Positions 45,822-54,900 of a DNA stretch of 55,496 bases are shown here, one piece after another. The notes under the pieces are model-generated. The model was not told the DNA's origin, did no database searches, and worked only from the letters and a program-made list of their open reading frames with translations. Numbering within the stretch: position 1 is the first letter of the stretch; the number at the start of each line of letters is the position of its first letter. Source of the DNA: Candidatus Hydrogenedens sp. (GTDB taxonomy: Bacteria; Hydrogenedentota; Hydrogenedentia; Hydrogenedentales; Hydrogenedentaceae). The translations under genes and the position numbers were made by a program. The DNA is taken from assembly GCA_035378955.1 (NCBI GenBank), contig DAOSUS010000019.1:1-55496 (forward strand), read 5' to 3'.

Positions 45822-46430
45822 CTATATTCTGTTTATGTTATCTTTATGTACTTCCCACCATAGTTCCCATTTTTGAATGTCTTCACCAAAATCTTGTCCA
45901 GTGATAACTTTCAAGGCTTCTTCCGCTGCGTTATATGGGAAACCTTCCTTTATCACATATTTACTATCTTTTTTAAGTATCAAAATCAGAGGCTCAACTG
46001 CCTGATAGTCTATTATTCCTTTCCGTGCTAATTTTTCTATTATCTGACAAGCAAACCAACGAGTGCCTATATCTTTATGGTTAAGTGTGGAAATCAATGG
46101 AGATATTACTTTGGGGTCTTCTATTTCAATCAAAGCATCTATTGTCTTTACCAGAATATCACCCTCTTCTTCCTTATTAAGTATTTCTATAAGAGGTTCT
46201 ATGGCTCTGGGGTCTTTCATTTTTCCTAATGCCTCCACAGCGGCTTCTACAATATTTGTATCTTTATCTTTAAGTTTACTAATGAGAGATTCTATTCCAC
46301 CTTCATTTAGTGCCTCTAATACTTTTTTCTTTGCCTTTGAACGACGCACCACGGATAGAACAATTAGAAATACAAGAAGAGCAAATACAATCAGCCCTAT
46401 TACCCAATTTGTGTTAATTATAATATGCAT
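45822..46430 (-). CDS. Membrane-anchored HEAT-repeat protein
   Basis: The 202-residue protein starts with one membrane helix (WVIGLIVFALLVFLIVLSVV) and a basic stop (RRSKAKKK). Four to five HEAT/PBS-lyase-type repeats follow, with units such as GIESLISKLKDKDTNIVEAAVEAL, KMKDPRAIEPLIEILNK and EIEDPKVISPLISTLNHKD. Such repeats usually mediate protein contacts; no enzyme activity is suggested. The C-terminus is Trp-rich (WELWWEVHKD). AAAGGA precedes the ATG. It stands alone between two large spacers. The partner is unknown. Confidence 0.82.
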   Translation of the reverse strand: MHIIINTNWVIGLIVFALLVFLIVLSVVRRSKAKKKVLEALNEGGIESLISKLKDKDTNIVEAAVEALGKMKDPRAIEPLIEILNKEEEGDILVKTIDALIEIEDPKVISPLISTLNHKDIGTRWFACQIIEKLARKGIIDYQAVEPLILILKKDSKYVIKEGFPYNAAEEALKVITGQDFGEDIQKWELWWEVHKDNINRI

Positions 46431-46959
46431 ACTCTTTTATCCTTTTATTAGGTTGTGTTTATGATGAGTAGCGAATAGTCCCCCATACCGTATGATTTGA
46501 TGTCCAAAAAGGGAAGGAGTAAATCAAAGTTATAAGTTCGCTGTTTAGTAAACCCATACGAATCAAGGATAAGGATAGAAGTTTTTGAGACATTATATAA
46601 TCATCGGTCTTCTTAATTAATAATATTCTATCAACTATACATATTATTTACTTATTTACATATAAATCTGAATATATAATATTAATAACAGCCGTTTATT
46701 GTTGCTATTATATCAATCATTTTTATCTCGTATAACTATTCTAAATGTTCGTATCTTATATCTACCTTTTTATCTTATTCCTTTTTTATATTTATTTCTT
46801 TGAAACAGATTATACTTGTCACTTTTTTTGTTCATTAAAATACAAAATTTATCCGACACGAATTGAAAATTTTATGGTATAATTCGTTTATATAGTACAA
46901 GTAACTATATATTTAATCAAGGGTTGTGTGATAAAAAAATTAACAAGAAAGGGTTGTGT
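46431..46959. other. AT-rich intergenic region upstream of the GLUG/PASTA gene
   Basis: The divergent spacer between the HEAT gene and the large surface-protein gene is very A/T-rich and shows no ORF of note. It contains one good promoter element (46875-46883) and a duplicated GGGTTGTGT word at 46921 and 46951, the second just before the chosen start codon. Confidence 0.5.
46875..46883 (+). promoter_or_regulatory. Extended -10 promoter of the GLUG/PASTA gene
   Basis: TGG-TATAAT is a perfect extended -10 (TGnTATAAT). Transcription would begin near 46890, giving a leader of about 70 bases. The -35 is poor (CCGACA, 19-base spacing), which extended -10 promoters tolerate. Confidence 0.55.
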
Positions 46960-49900
46960 ATGAAAACAAAAATGTTCAATTCGAGCTCATGTTTTCTTTT
47001 TTGTCTTATCTTTTTTGTTTGGTTAGTTCCTGCAAATGTTCAGGCGCAAGCAATTCCAATATCCACTTTAGAGGAATTAAATAAAATAGGTCGGGACCCG
47101 AGTTATCCTTTGAGTGGTAACTATATATTAACAAGTGATATTGATGCTATTGATACCTTTAATTGGCCCGGTGGCTTTGAGCCTATCGGAAATAATTTGA
47201 ATAGATTTTCAGGGACTTTCGATGGGCAAGGGTATATGATATACAATCTTTACATTAATAGACCTTCCGACGATTATATTGGTCTTTTCGGGTTTATTTA
47301 CAACGGACAGGTTTCTAATTTAATCCTTGGAGATTGTGTAATAATAGGCCACGAATATGTTGGCGGTATTGTGGGCGATATATATACGGGTAGAGTGGAA
47401 AAATGCGCTGTTGTAAGGAGTGTTATAGAAGGTTCTGCTTACATAGGAGGTATAGCCGGGATTATTACGACAAATTCCAATGTAGAAAAGAATTTCGTTT
47501 CTGGTTCAATAGTTTGGTTGGGAGGTTCTACATCGAAGGAGTATTTTGGAGGTTTAGCGGGTTATGTAAACACTGGGAGCAGCATTCGAAATTGTTTTTC
47601 CTGGGCAGATATAAACACCTCTGTCACGGATATGCAATATGTTGGTGGATTAATAGGACATGTTGACAACAGTTTAGTCAGTACTTGTTACTCTACGGGA
47701 AGTATGCCAAATGGTGCTTATATGATAGGAGGATTATTAGGGGAAAGTGTAAATTCTACAGTAACGGATTGCGTCTGGGATATTGAAACAAGTGGTCAAA
47801 CAACATCAGGAGGAGGCGTGGGAAAAACAACGGCGGAGATGATGAATTATGATACTTATACGGCGATGTCTTCCTGGAATATCTCTCTTTATCCGTGTGG
47901 GTTCTGTTCGACTACATGGGTAATTTACAATGGAGAGAGTTATCCATTTTTATGTTCGCTTTCTTCGAGTATTCCTAATGTAGTAGGTATGGATGAAACA
48001 CCTGCGAGATTAGCAATAGCAGGTGCTAAATTGATTCCTGATGTTTATTATGTGTGTAGTAATACGGTTCCTTCTGGTACTGTAATTTATACCTCGCGAA
48101 TGGCTGGTTGTTATGAGCCTTTGTTCAATACGGTCCAAGTTTATATATCTAGTGGAGCCTGTCCTGCTATTCATCTAACTTCTATTGAAGAAATACAGAA
48201 GATAGGTTATGACCCCGATTATCCCGCCGATAACGAATATCGTTTAGATAATGATATAGATGCTTCGGATACCATAAATTGGAATAATGGCGCCGGATTT
48301 ATTCCTATTTATGAATTCAGAGGTAAATTCTATGGAGATGGGCACAAAATATCAAATCTATATATCAACAATACTAACCCATCCTATTATACGGGTTTGT
48401 TTTCAAGGATTCGATATGGTACTTCTACGGGAGGATTTGTACAACAACTGATTATTGAGAATGCTGATATTACTGGGACCACAGAAGTAGGAATTCTTGC
48501 GGGAGAGATATTAAATGATGGAGGCGGAGGAATATACCCAGCCCTGCAAAATATTGCGGTGAGTGGAACAGTTCAAGGAGTTCAAATGGTCGGTGGAATA
48601 GTTGGTGTTTCAACTGGAGATATATCAATCATAGACTGTTATAGTCGTGCTAATTTGATGACAATCCCAAGTTCAGACCCCTATATGGATTTTGGTGGTA
48701 TCTGCGGCAGAATGGTGAAAGGATATTTAGCCACATCTTCATATATAGGAGAAATTTATATCAATGTGCATCCTACTATAAAGGGAGAAAATTCTGGCAT
48801 AAAATCACCTCCTGGTGCCTACATTGGGGGACTTGTGGGCGCTGCTATGATGGCACCTACAATTTCTAATTGCCACGCAAATGCACAAATACGAAATATG
48901 GACTCTGCTTATGTTTATGTAGGTGGTTTGATTGGTTATACCGATAGTAATTTGCAACTTGTAAATTCCTATGCTGTAACAAGTTTCACGAATATAGTTT
49001 CTACCACGGGTGGTTTAATTGGGGGAGGTTTTCCGCCTATTACCGTTACAAGTTCATACTGGGATAAAGTATATTCAGGTGTGGATACCTCTTTTGGAGG
49101 TGGCACAGGTTTACCCACAGAAGAGATGAAACAGAAAAGTTCATACTCAGGATGGGATTTTACAAATATTTGGGGAATTTCAGATGGTGAATGTTATCCA
49201 TTACTTCTTCAAGAATTGATACCTATGCCTAATGTGCGGAATATTTATATTGACAATGCAACACATATTCTTCGTTCGAGTGGAATAACTAATATTAGTA
49301 TTGCAGAAGAGTGCAGTAACATAGTGCCTGAGAATTATGTAGTGAGCCAAAATGTGGCTCCAGGAGAATGGATAAAGGTGTTTCCATCAGACCCTGTAAT
49401 TATATCGCGTTCTACAGGTATATGCCCTCCCATTTCCATAAATGACATCTCGCAAATTCAACTTATTGGAACCGACCCTGCATACCCGCTGGACGGCAAT
49501 TATATCCTTGATTCAAATATAGATGCTTCTGACACTATGAATTGGGACGGAGGAAAAGGATTTCGCCCAATTTCTGGCTTCCAAGGGATTTTTAATGGCA
49601 ATAGTCATGTTATTAGCAATCTCTACATCAATCGTCCTGAAGAAGACAATGTTGGATTGTTTGGGACAACAAATGACACAGCAAGATTGTTTGATATTTA
49701 TCTTATGAATGCAAATATAGTTGGCCGTGTGGATGTAGGGATATTGGCGGGTCTGAATCTGGGACAAATTGGTCACTGTGGAGCCCATGGGCAGGTAAGT
49801 GGAACAAATTTTGTGGCAGGCTTGATTGGTGTTAATGGTGGCTACATAAGAGAGTCCCTTGCGGTAGTAAATGCTTCTGCCGATTTAGTAGTAAGTGGAT

Positions 49901-51543
49901 TTATAGGAGAAAATGTTGGCACATATAATGTTGAGGAATGCTACGCTTTGGGAACAGTTACAGGTAATGATTATGTAGGTGGATTTTTAGGATACCTCCA
50001 GGCGGGATTAATCTCTAACTCCTATGCCAGTGTTGTGGTAAATGCTCCTGATACCGCAACGGAGGTAGGTGGTTTCTGTGGTTATGCGGTAAACCCTGCA
50101 AATATTATCAATTGCTTCTGGGATATTGATGTAAGTGGTATGAGTAGTTCTCAGGGAGGTGAAGGCAAAAGTACGGAAGAGATGAAGAAACCAGCAACAT
50201 TTGTAGGCTGGAATTTCTTTTCGGTATGGGCAATTAATGAGGACGAAACTTACCCCTATTTGATGTTAGTACCACAACTTACAATCGATAATTATGAAGG
50301 TCAGAATTTTTCAGATGTTCAAAATATCTTGAATTATAGAGGATTTCTTACAACGAGCGTTGAGAGATGCCATCCTACTTATACGCAAGGAAAAGTAATT
50401 TCTAATAATTATGTTGGCTTGACGATGCCCATTTTTACAACGATAGATTTTCAGGTCTCTTCTGGTATCTGTACAACAGTTCCTGATGTAATTGGTACAA
50501 CATTAATCACAGCAATAAATACGATACACTCAGCAAACCTAAATGTAGGTAATGTCACAGAAGAATGTAATAATACCTATCCTTCGGGAGTTATATTCTG
50601 GCAAGCCCCAGAAAAAGGTGAAATTGTTCCTGAGGGTACTGCAGTTGATTTGAAAGTATCCTCAGGTCCATGCCCCGAAGGAGAAGGGACCGTCGAAGGA
50701 ACCCCTGAAGGAACACAGGAAGGGACGCCTGAGGGTGTCGTTGAAGGAACCCCTGAAGGAACACCGGAAGGGACACCCGAAGGCGTCGTTGAAGGAACCC
50801 CGGAAGGAACACCCGAAGGTGTCGTTGAAGGGACACCGGAAGGAACTCCTGAAGGGACACCGGAAGGTGTCGTTGAAGGAACCCCTGAAGGAACACCGGA
50901 AGGGACACCCGAAGGTGTCGTTGAAGGAACACCGGAAGGAACTCCGGAAGGGACGCCAGAAGGTGTCGTTGAAGGAACCCCGGAAGGAACACCGGAAGGG
51001 ACACCCGAAGGTGTCGTTGAAGGAACACCGGAAGGAACCCCGGAAGGGACACCCGAAGGTGTCGTTGAAGGTACTCCTGAAGGTATGCCAGAAGGAACAC
51101 CCGAAGGCGTCGTCGAAGGAACCCCGGAAGGAACACCCGAAGGTGTCGTTGAAGGTACTCCGGAAGGAACACCGGAAGGCGTCGTCGAAGGAACCCCGGA
51201 AGGAACACCCGAAGGTACGGTCGAAGGAACACCGGAAGGAGAATATCCGCATCATAGTGCAGACCAAAACGGAGATGGGCAAATAAATCTTTCAGAACTT
51301 CTTCGGGTGATACAACTTTTTAATTATTTAGGTTATCACTGCGAAGCGGGAACTGAAGACGGATATGCTCCAGGATTGGATGGTGACCATACATGTAATT
51401 ACCATGCTTCTGACTATAAACCGAAGGATTGGGTGATTAATTTAAGTGAATTATTACGGCTAATCCAATTCTTCAACATGGGTGGCTATCATCCGTGTCC
51501 AGAAGACCCTGAAAGCGAAGATGGCTATTGCCCCGGCCCGTGA
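46960..51543 (+). CDS. Giant secreted GLUG/PASTA-like surface protein with EGTPEG linker and dockerin-like tail
   Basis: The frame is open from a TTG at 46924, but the ATG at 46960 follows AAAGGG and starts a clear signal peptide (CFLFCLIFFVWLVPANVQA), so I use it (1527 residues). Three related modules each begin with a conserved unit (I..L..IG.DP.YPL..NY.L..DIDA.DT.NW) and contain GLUG-type repeats (YVGGIVG, YIGGIAG, FVAGLIGVNGG). Each is followed by a PASTA-like domain of about 65 residues with a conserved Cys pair and SSG-x-C, and a fourth PASTA-like domain follows. A 189-residue EGTPEG/EGVV linker spans 50677-51243. The tail has two dockerin-like segments (DQNGDGQINLSELLRVIQLFN and VINLSELLRLIQFFN). 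It is probably an extracellular adhesin or matrix protein; the function is unproven. Confidence 0.85.
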   Translation: MKTKMFNSSSCFLFCLIFFVWLVPANVQAQAIPISTLEELNKIGRDPSYPLSGNYILTSDIDAIDTFNWPGGFEPIGNNLNRFSGTFDGQGYMIYNLYINRPSDDYIGLFGFIYNGQVSNLILGDCVIIGHEYVGGIVGDIYTGRVEKCAVVRSVIEGSAYIGGIAGIITTNSNVEKNFVSGSIVWLGGSTSKEYFGGLAGYVNTGSSIRNCFSWADINTSVTDMQYVGGLIGHVDNSLVSTCYSTGSMPNGAYMIGGLLGESVNSTVTDCVWDIETSGQTTSGGGVGKTTAEMMNYDTYTAMSSWNISLYPCGFCSTTWVIYNGESYPFLCSLSSSIPNVVGMDETPARLAIAGAKLIPDVYYVCSNTVPSGTVIYTSRMAGCYEPLFNTVQVYISSGACPAIHLTSIEEIQKIGYDPDYPADNEYRLDNDIDASDTINWNNGAGFIPIYEFRGKFYGDGHKISNLYINNTNPSYYTGLFSRIRYGTSTGGFVQQLIIENADITGTTEVGILAGEILNDGGGGIYPALQNIAVSGTVQGVQMVGGIVGVSTGDISIIDCYSRANLMTIPSSDPYMDFGGICGRMVKGYLATSSYIGEIYINVHPTIKGENSGIKSPPGAYIGGLVGAAMMAPTISNCHANAQIRNMDSAYVYVGGLIGYTDSNLQLVNSYAVTSFTNIVSTTGGLIGGGFPPITVTSSYWDKVYSGVDTSFGGGTGLPTEEMKQKSSYSGWDFTNIWGISDGECYPLLLQELIPMPNVRNIYIDNATHILRSSGITNISIAEECSNIVPENYVVSQNVAPGEWIKVFPSDPVIISRSTGICPPISINDISQIQLIGTDPAYPLDGNYILDSNIDASDTMNWDGGKGFRPISGFQGIFNGNSHVISNLYINRPEEDNVGLFGTTNDTARLFDIYLMNANIVGRVDVGILAGLNLGQIGHCGAHGQVSGTNFVAGLIGVNGGYIRESLAVVNASADLVVSGFIGENVGTYNVEECYALGTVTGNDYVGGFLGYLQAGLISNSYASVVVNAPDTATEVGGFCGYAVNPANIINCFWDIDVSGMSSSQGGEGKSTEEMKKPATFVGWNFFSVWAINEDETYPYLMLVPQLTIDNYEGQNFSDVQNILNYRGFLTTSVERCHPTYTQGKVISNNYVGLTMPIFTTIDFQVSSGICTTVPDVIGTTLITAINTIHSANLNVGNVTEECNNTYPSGVIFWQAPEKGEIVPEGTAVDLKVSSGPCPEGEGTVEGTPEGTQEGTPEGVVEGTPEGTPEGTPEGVVEGTPEGTPEGVVEGTPEGTPEGTPEGVVEGTPEGTPEGTPEGVVEGTPEGTPEGTPEGVVEGTPEGTPEGTPEGVVEGTPEGTPEGTPEGVVEGTPEGMPEGTPEGVVEGTPEGTPEGVVEGTPEGTPEGVVEGTPEGTPEGTVEGTPEGEYPHHSADQNGDGQINLSELLRVIQLFNYLGYHCEAGTEDGYAPGLDGDHTCNYHASDYKPKDWVINLSELLRLIQFFNMGGYHPCPEDPESEDGYCPGP
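50677..51243 (+). repeat. EGTPEG/EGVV coding repeat
   Basis: About 567 bases encode units of GAA-GGN-ACN-CCN-GAA-GG(T/A) with GTCGTT or GTCGTC spacers, read as EGTPEG with VV. Because the unit is short, GC-rich and stop-free in several frames, long open frames also appear in another plus frame and on the minus strand; these are artefacts. The acidic, Pro/Gly-rich product is likely a flexible linker. Confidence 0.9.
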
Positions 51544-51586
51544 TTATTAGATGAACATGAACATATTAACATCATGATAAGCATTA

Positions 51587-51614
51587 TAAGGGCGGGGATG
51601 AATACCCGCCCTTA
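51587..51614 (+). terminator. Stem-loop after the GLUG/PASTA gene
   Basis: TAAGGGCGGG (51587-51596) pairs perfectly with CCCGCCCTTA (51605-51614) across an 8-base loop, 43 bases after the stop codon. The T-run is broken (ATCATTGGTTTAG), so it is a probable but not ideal terminator. Confidence 0.65.
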
Positions 51615-51951
51615 ATCATTGGTTTAGTAAAGTTTTATTTAAAAAATATGTTTGAACCATGGTTAAAAATATTTGCATACCTTATCTAAAAATGCATAGA
51701 TTTTTTACTTATGATAATCTCGTTATGGTTCGAAATCCGGGAGTCAGCACTTTTTTGGGGAAAGCCTTCATTTTTTTTCTTCACAAAACCGATTTTTACT
51801 CTCTTAAAAACTCGGATTATTTATATTGCTATCTTTCACAGATAAAAAATTGGCTATTAGTCTCCAAGTTTCTTGATATTTTAGTTCTTACAGTAAAATT
51901 CTACAGAGAAAATTATTTAACTTACAAAACATTAAATAGAAGGAGATAACT
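51615..51951. other. Spacer upstream of the PPC-repeat gene
   Basis: The stretch has no supported gene; the reading frame at 51659-51949 lacks a ribosome binding site and protein-like composition. A weak promoter is possible: TTGATA (51873-51878) and TAAAAT (51894-51899) with 15 bases between. AAGGAGA at 51940-51946 is the ribosome binding site of the next gene. Confidence 0.45.
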
Positions 51952-54900
51952 ATGTGCGGGAAAGTATCTAAAGTATTTTCCAAAGAGTGGGCATTAAAAT
52001 ATATAGTCTTTTTATTTTTTGTCGGTATTGCATTTGAAGTGCTTGCAGTCTCTCCTATTAACTCGCTCAATCAATCAAAAGGAGGAGTAAAAGATGTGGC
52101 AGTAGAGATAATAGAAGATGGAGAGACGATTATGAATATAGATGGAGAACCAGGGAATTACCCAGCTTTCAAGATATTTGTCCCAGCGGACACTTTATAT
52201 ATGAATGTCCGCACCATGGGAGGAACAGGTAATTGTGATTTGTATGTGTGGCATGAATCCTGTGAAGATTTACAAAAATGTTCATATACTTCAGAACATG
52301 ACGGGAATAATGAGATGGTATCATTAATCGAGCCAACTTCTGGGTGGTGGTATATATGGTTGTGGGGTAGAAAAACATATAATGATGTTGGTTTAGTTGC
52401 AGATTATGTTGTTGGGATAGAGGAGATACCTCAGTTATTAGATGGAATGGAATTAACCTCTCTCTCTGGTATAGAAGATACCTGGCAATTTTTCAAGATA
52501 TATGTTCCTAATGGTCAGGCTTTATTAAATGTGTATACCATGGGTGGTACTGGAGATTGTGATTTGTATGTGTGGCACGAGCCTTGGGAAAATATGAATA
52601 GTTTGCAGGAGTCAAATAATATTAGCACTAACTATGAGTCAATAACTTGTCTCCATCCTTTATCTGGTTGGTGGATAGTAGGACTTCGGGCTTATTGGGA
52701 CTATAGTGAAGCTAGTTTAATCGCTGATTATGTTGGTATAGATGAAATAACCGTGTTAACCGATGGGGAGGAGGTAGTAACTTCGCTACCCCCACCGTAT
52801 GATACTTGGCAACTTTTAAAAATAAATGTTCCCGCGGGTCAAGCATTATTGGATGTCAGCACTTGGGGAGGCACAGGTAATTGTGATTTGTATGTGTGGT
52901 ATGAATCCTGTGAAGATGACAACTGTGAATATGTTTCTAAGAATGATGACAATAATGAAAGAGTAGGTGTATTCAAACCGAATGCTGGTTGGTGGATAAT
53001 AGCATTGCATGGTATTTCAAGCGGAGTTAGTTTACTCGCAAATTGTATTGGGATAGATGAAATATCTGAGTTATCAGATGGTGTAGAGATAAATTCTCTA
53101 TCTGGAACAGAGAATAGTTGGCAACTGTTCAAAATAAATGTCCCTCCAGACCAGGCAGTATTGGATATCCGCACCTGGGGAGGTTCAGGGAATTGCGATT
53201 TATATGCTTGGCACGAGTCTTGTGAGGATTGGAACTGTATAAATATTTCATCGTCATTAAACAATACTGAAACTATATGGAAAGTCAGTCCTGAATCTGG
53301 TTGGTGGTGTATAGCGATAAGCGGAGATTATAATGGAGTTAATTTAATGGCGAATTATATTAACATAGATGATATTTCAGAACTGACAGATGAAGTTGAG
53401 GTAAGCAATCTATATGGAGATAAGGGTAGTATTCAACTGTTCAAAATAAATGTCCCTCCGGACCAGGCAGTATTGGATATCCGCACCTGGGGAGGTTCAG
53501 GGAATTGCGATTTATATGCTTGGCACGAGTCTTGTGAAGCAGTCGAATGTATACATATGTCGGTAAATGAAACTAATAATGAAGAGATAGTAGTAAACAA
53601 CCCTGCAGCTGGCTGGTGGATAATAGGACTGAATAGTGTTGATAGTTATATTGTTGTAAATCTACTTGCAGACTATAGCGGGGCAGTTGATGATATAACA
53701 GATGGTGAGTTGGTAAGTTCTATATCTACCTGGAAGTTATACTTAATAAATGTGCCTACTGCCCAGGAGTTGTTGTGGATTCATACCTGGGGAGGCACAG
53801 GCAACTGCGATTTGGTTGCCTACTCCGCATCTTGCCAAACATCTGATTGCTATTATAGTTCATCAAACTCAGGCAATGATGAACAAATAGTAATAAGCAA
53901 TCCAACCTCTGGTTGGTGGTACATAGGTGTTTTTGGTTTCGACTTTAGCGGCGTCAATCTTATAGCAGACTATGTCTCAGGAAGTGAGATAGTAGAAGTG
54001 TCAGATGAAGAGATACAAGGTTCTCTATCAGGTGTTCAGTTTAGTCCTAAATACTTTAAGATAAATGTTCCTGATAGTCAGGCAAGATTAGGTGCTTATA
54101 CTTGGGGAGGCTCGGGAAATTGTGATTTATACGGCTCTTATGCCTCCTGCACTACTTCAGATTGTAGGTTTTTCTCCTCTAATACGGGCAATTCAGAACA
54201 GGGGGTAAAAAATAATCCTGAGGGTGGTTGGTGGTATATAGTACTGTTTGGTACTGGGAGTTATAATGGTGTGAGTTTACTGACAGACTATTTCAGTGCC
54301 GAAGAGATAACAGACGGGGAGGTAGTAACTCCTCTATCTGGCAATATGTATAGTGTTAAATACTATATGATAAATGTGCCTGCGGGTCAGGTACAGTTGG
54401 ATATTCATACCTGGGGAGGCACAGATAACTGTGAATTATATGCTTATCATCAGTCTTGCACCACAGCGGGATGTTCGTATAAGTCGGAAAATACAGGCAA
54501 TGATGAACAGATATTATTGACTAATCCTGAGGGTGGTTGGTGGTATATAGTCGTGTATGGTGCGGAAAGTTTTGATGGAGTTAGTTTGACTGCCTCTTAT
54601 ACCAAAGAAATTACAAATGGTGAGGTAGTAACTCCCTTATCTGCAGACGAGGGAATCTTCCAATATTTTAAGATATATATTCCTACTCGTCAATCAAGGT
54701 TGGAGGTTAGCACCTGGGGAGGTACGGGAGATTGCAAATTGTATGTGCGATATGGGAGGTCTGGTTGCAGTTTACTTGTTTCTTCGTCGGAAGGCAATGA
54801 AGAAAAGATAGTGGTGAATAGCCCAATTGCTGGTTGGTGGTATGTAAGTTTATATGCCACTAAAGGGTATAACAATGTGAGTTTGACAGCAAACTACTTT

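Noticed and set aside
50677..51243. Possible CRISPR-like array because of regular short repeats
   Set aside because: The repeats are contiguous, code for EGTPEG in frame and have no unique spacers.
50591..51286. Long open frames on both strands across the EGTPEG region (for example 50591-51232 minus and 50735-51286 plus)
   Set aside because: They arise because the short GC-rich repeat contains no stop in several frames. Their products (for example repeated RHLRVFLPGFL) have no protein-like features and no ribosome binding sites.
51659..51949. 96-residue plus-strand ORF before the PPC gene
   Set aside because: Its composition looks like translated AT-rich spacer and no ribosome binding site precedes it; the real gene starts at 51952.
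52839..53264. Minus-strand ORFs inside the PPC-repeat region
   Set aside because: They are antisense shadows of the tandem repeat; the plus frame stays open for 1181 codons with clear domain repeats.
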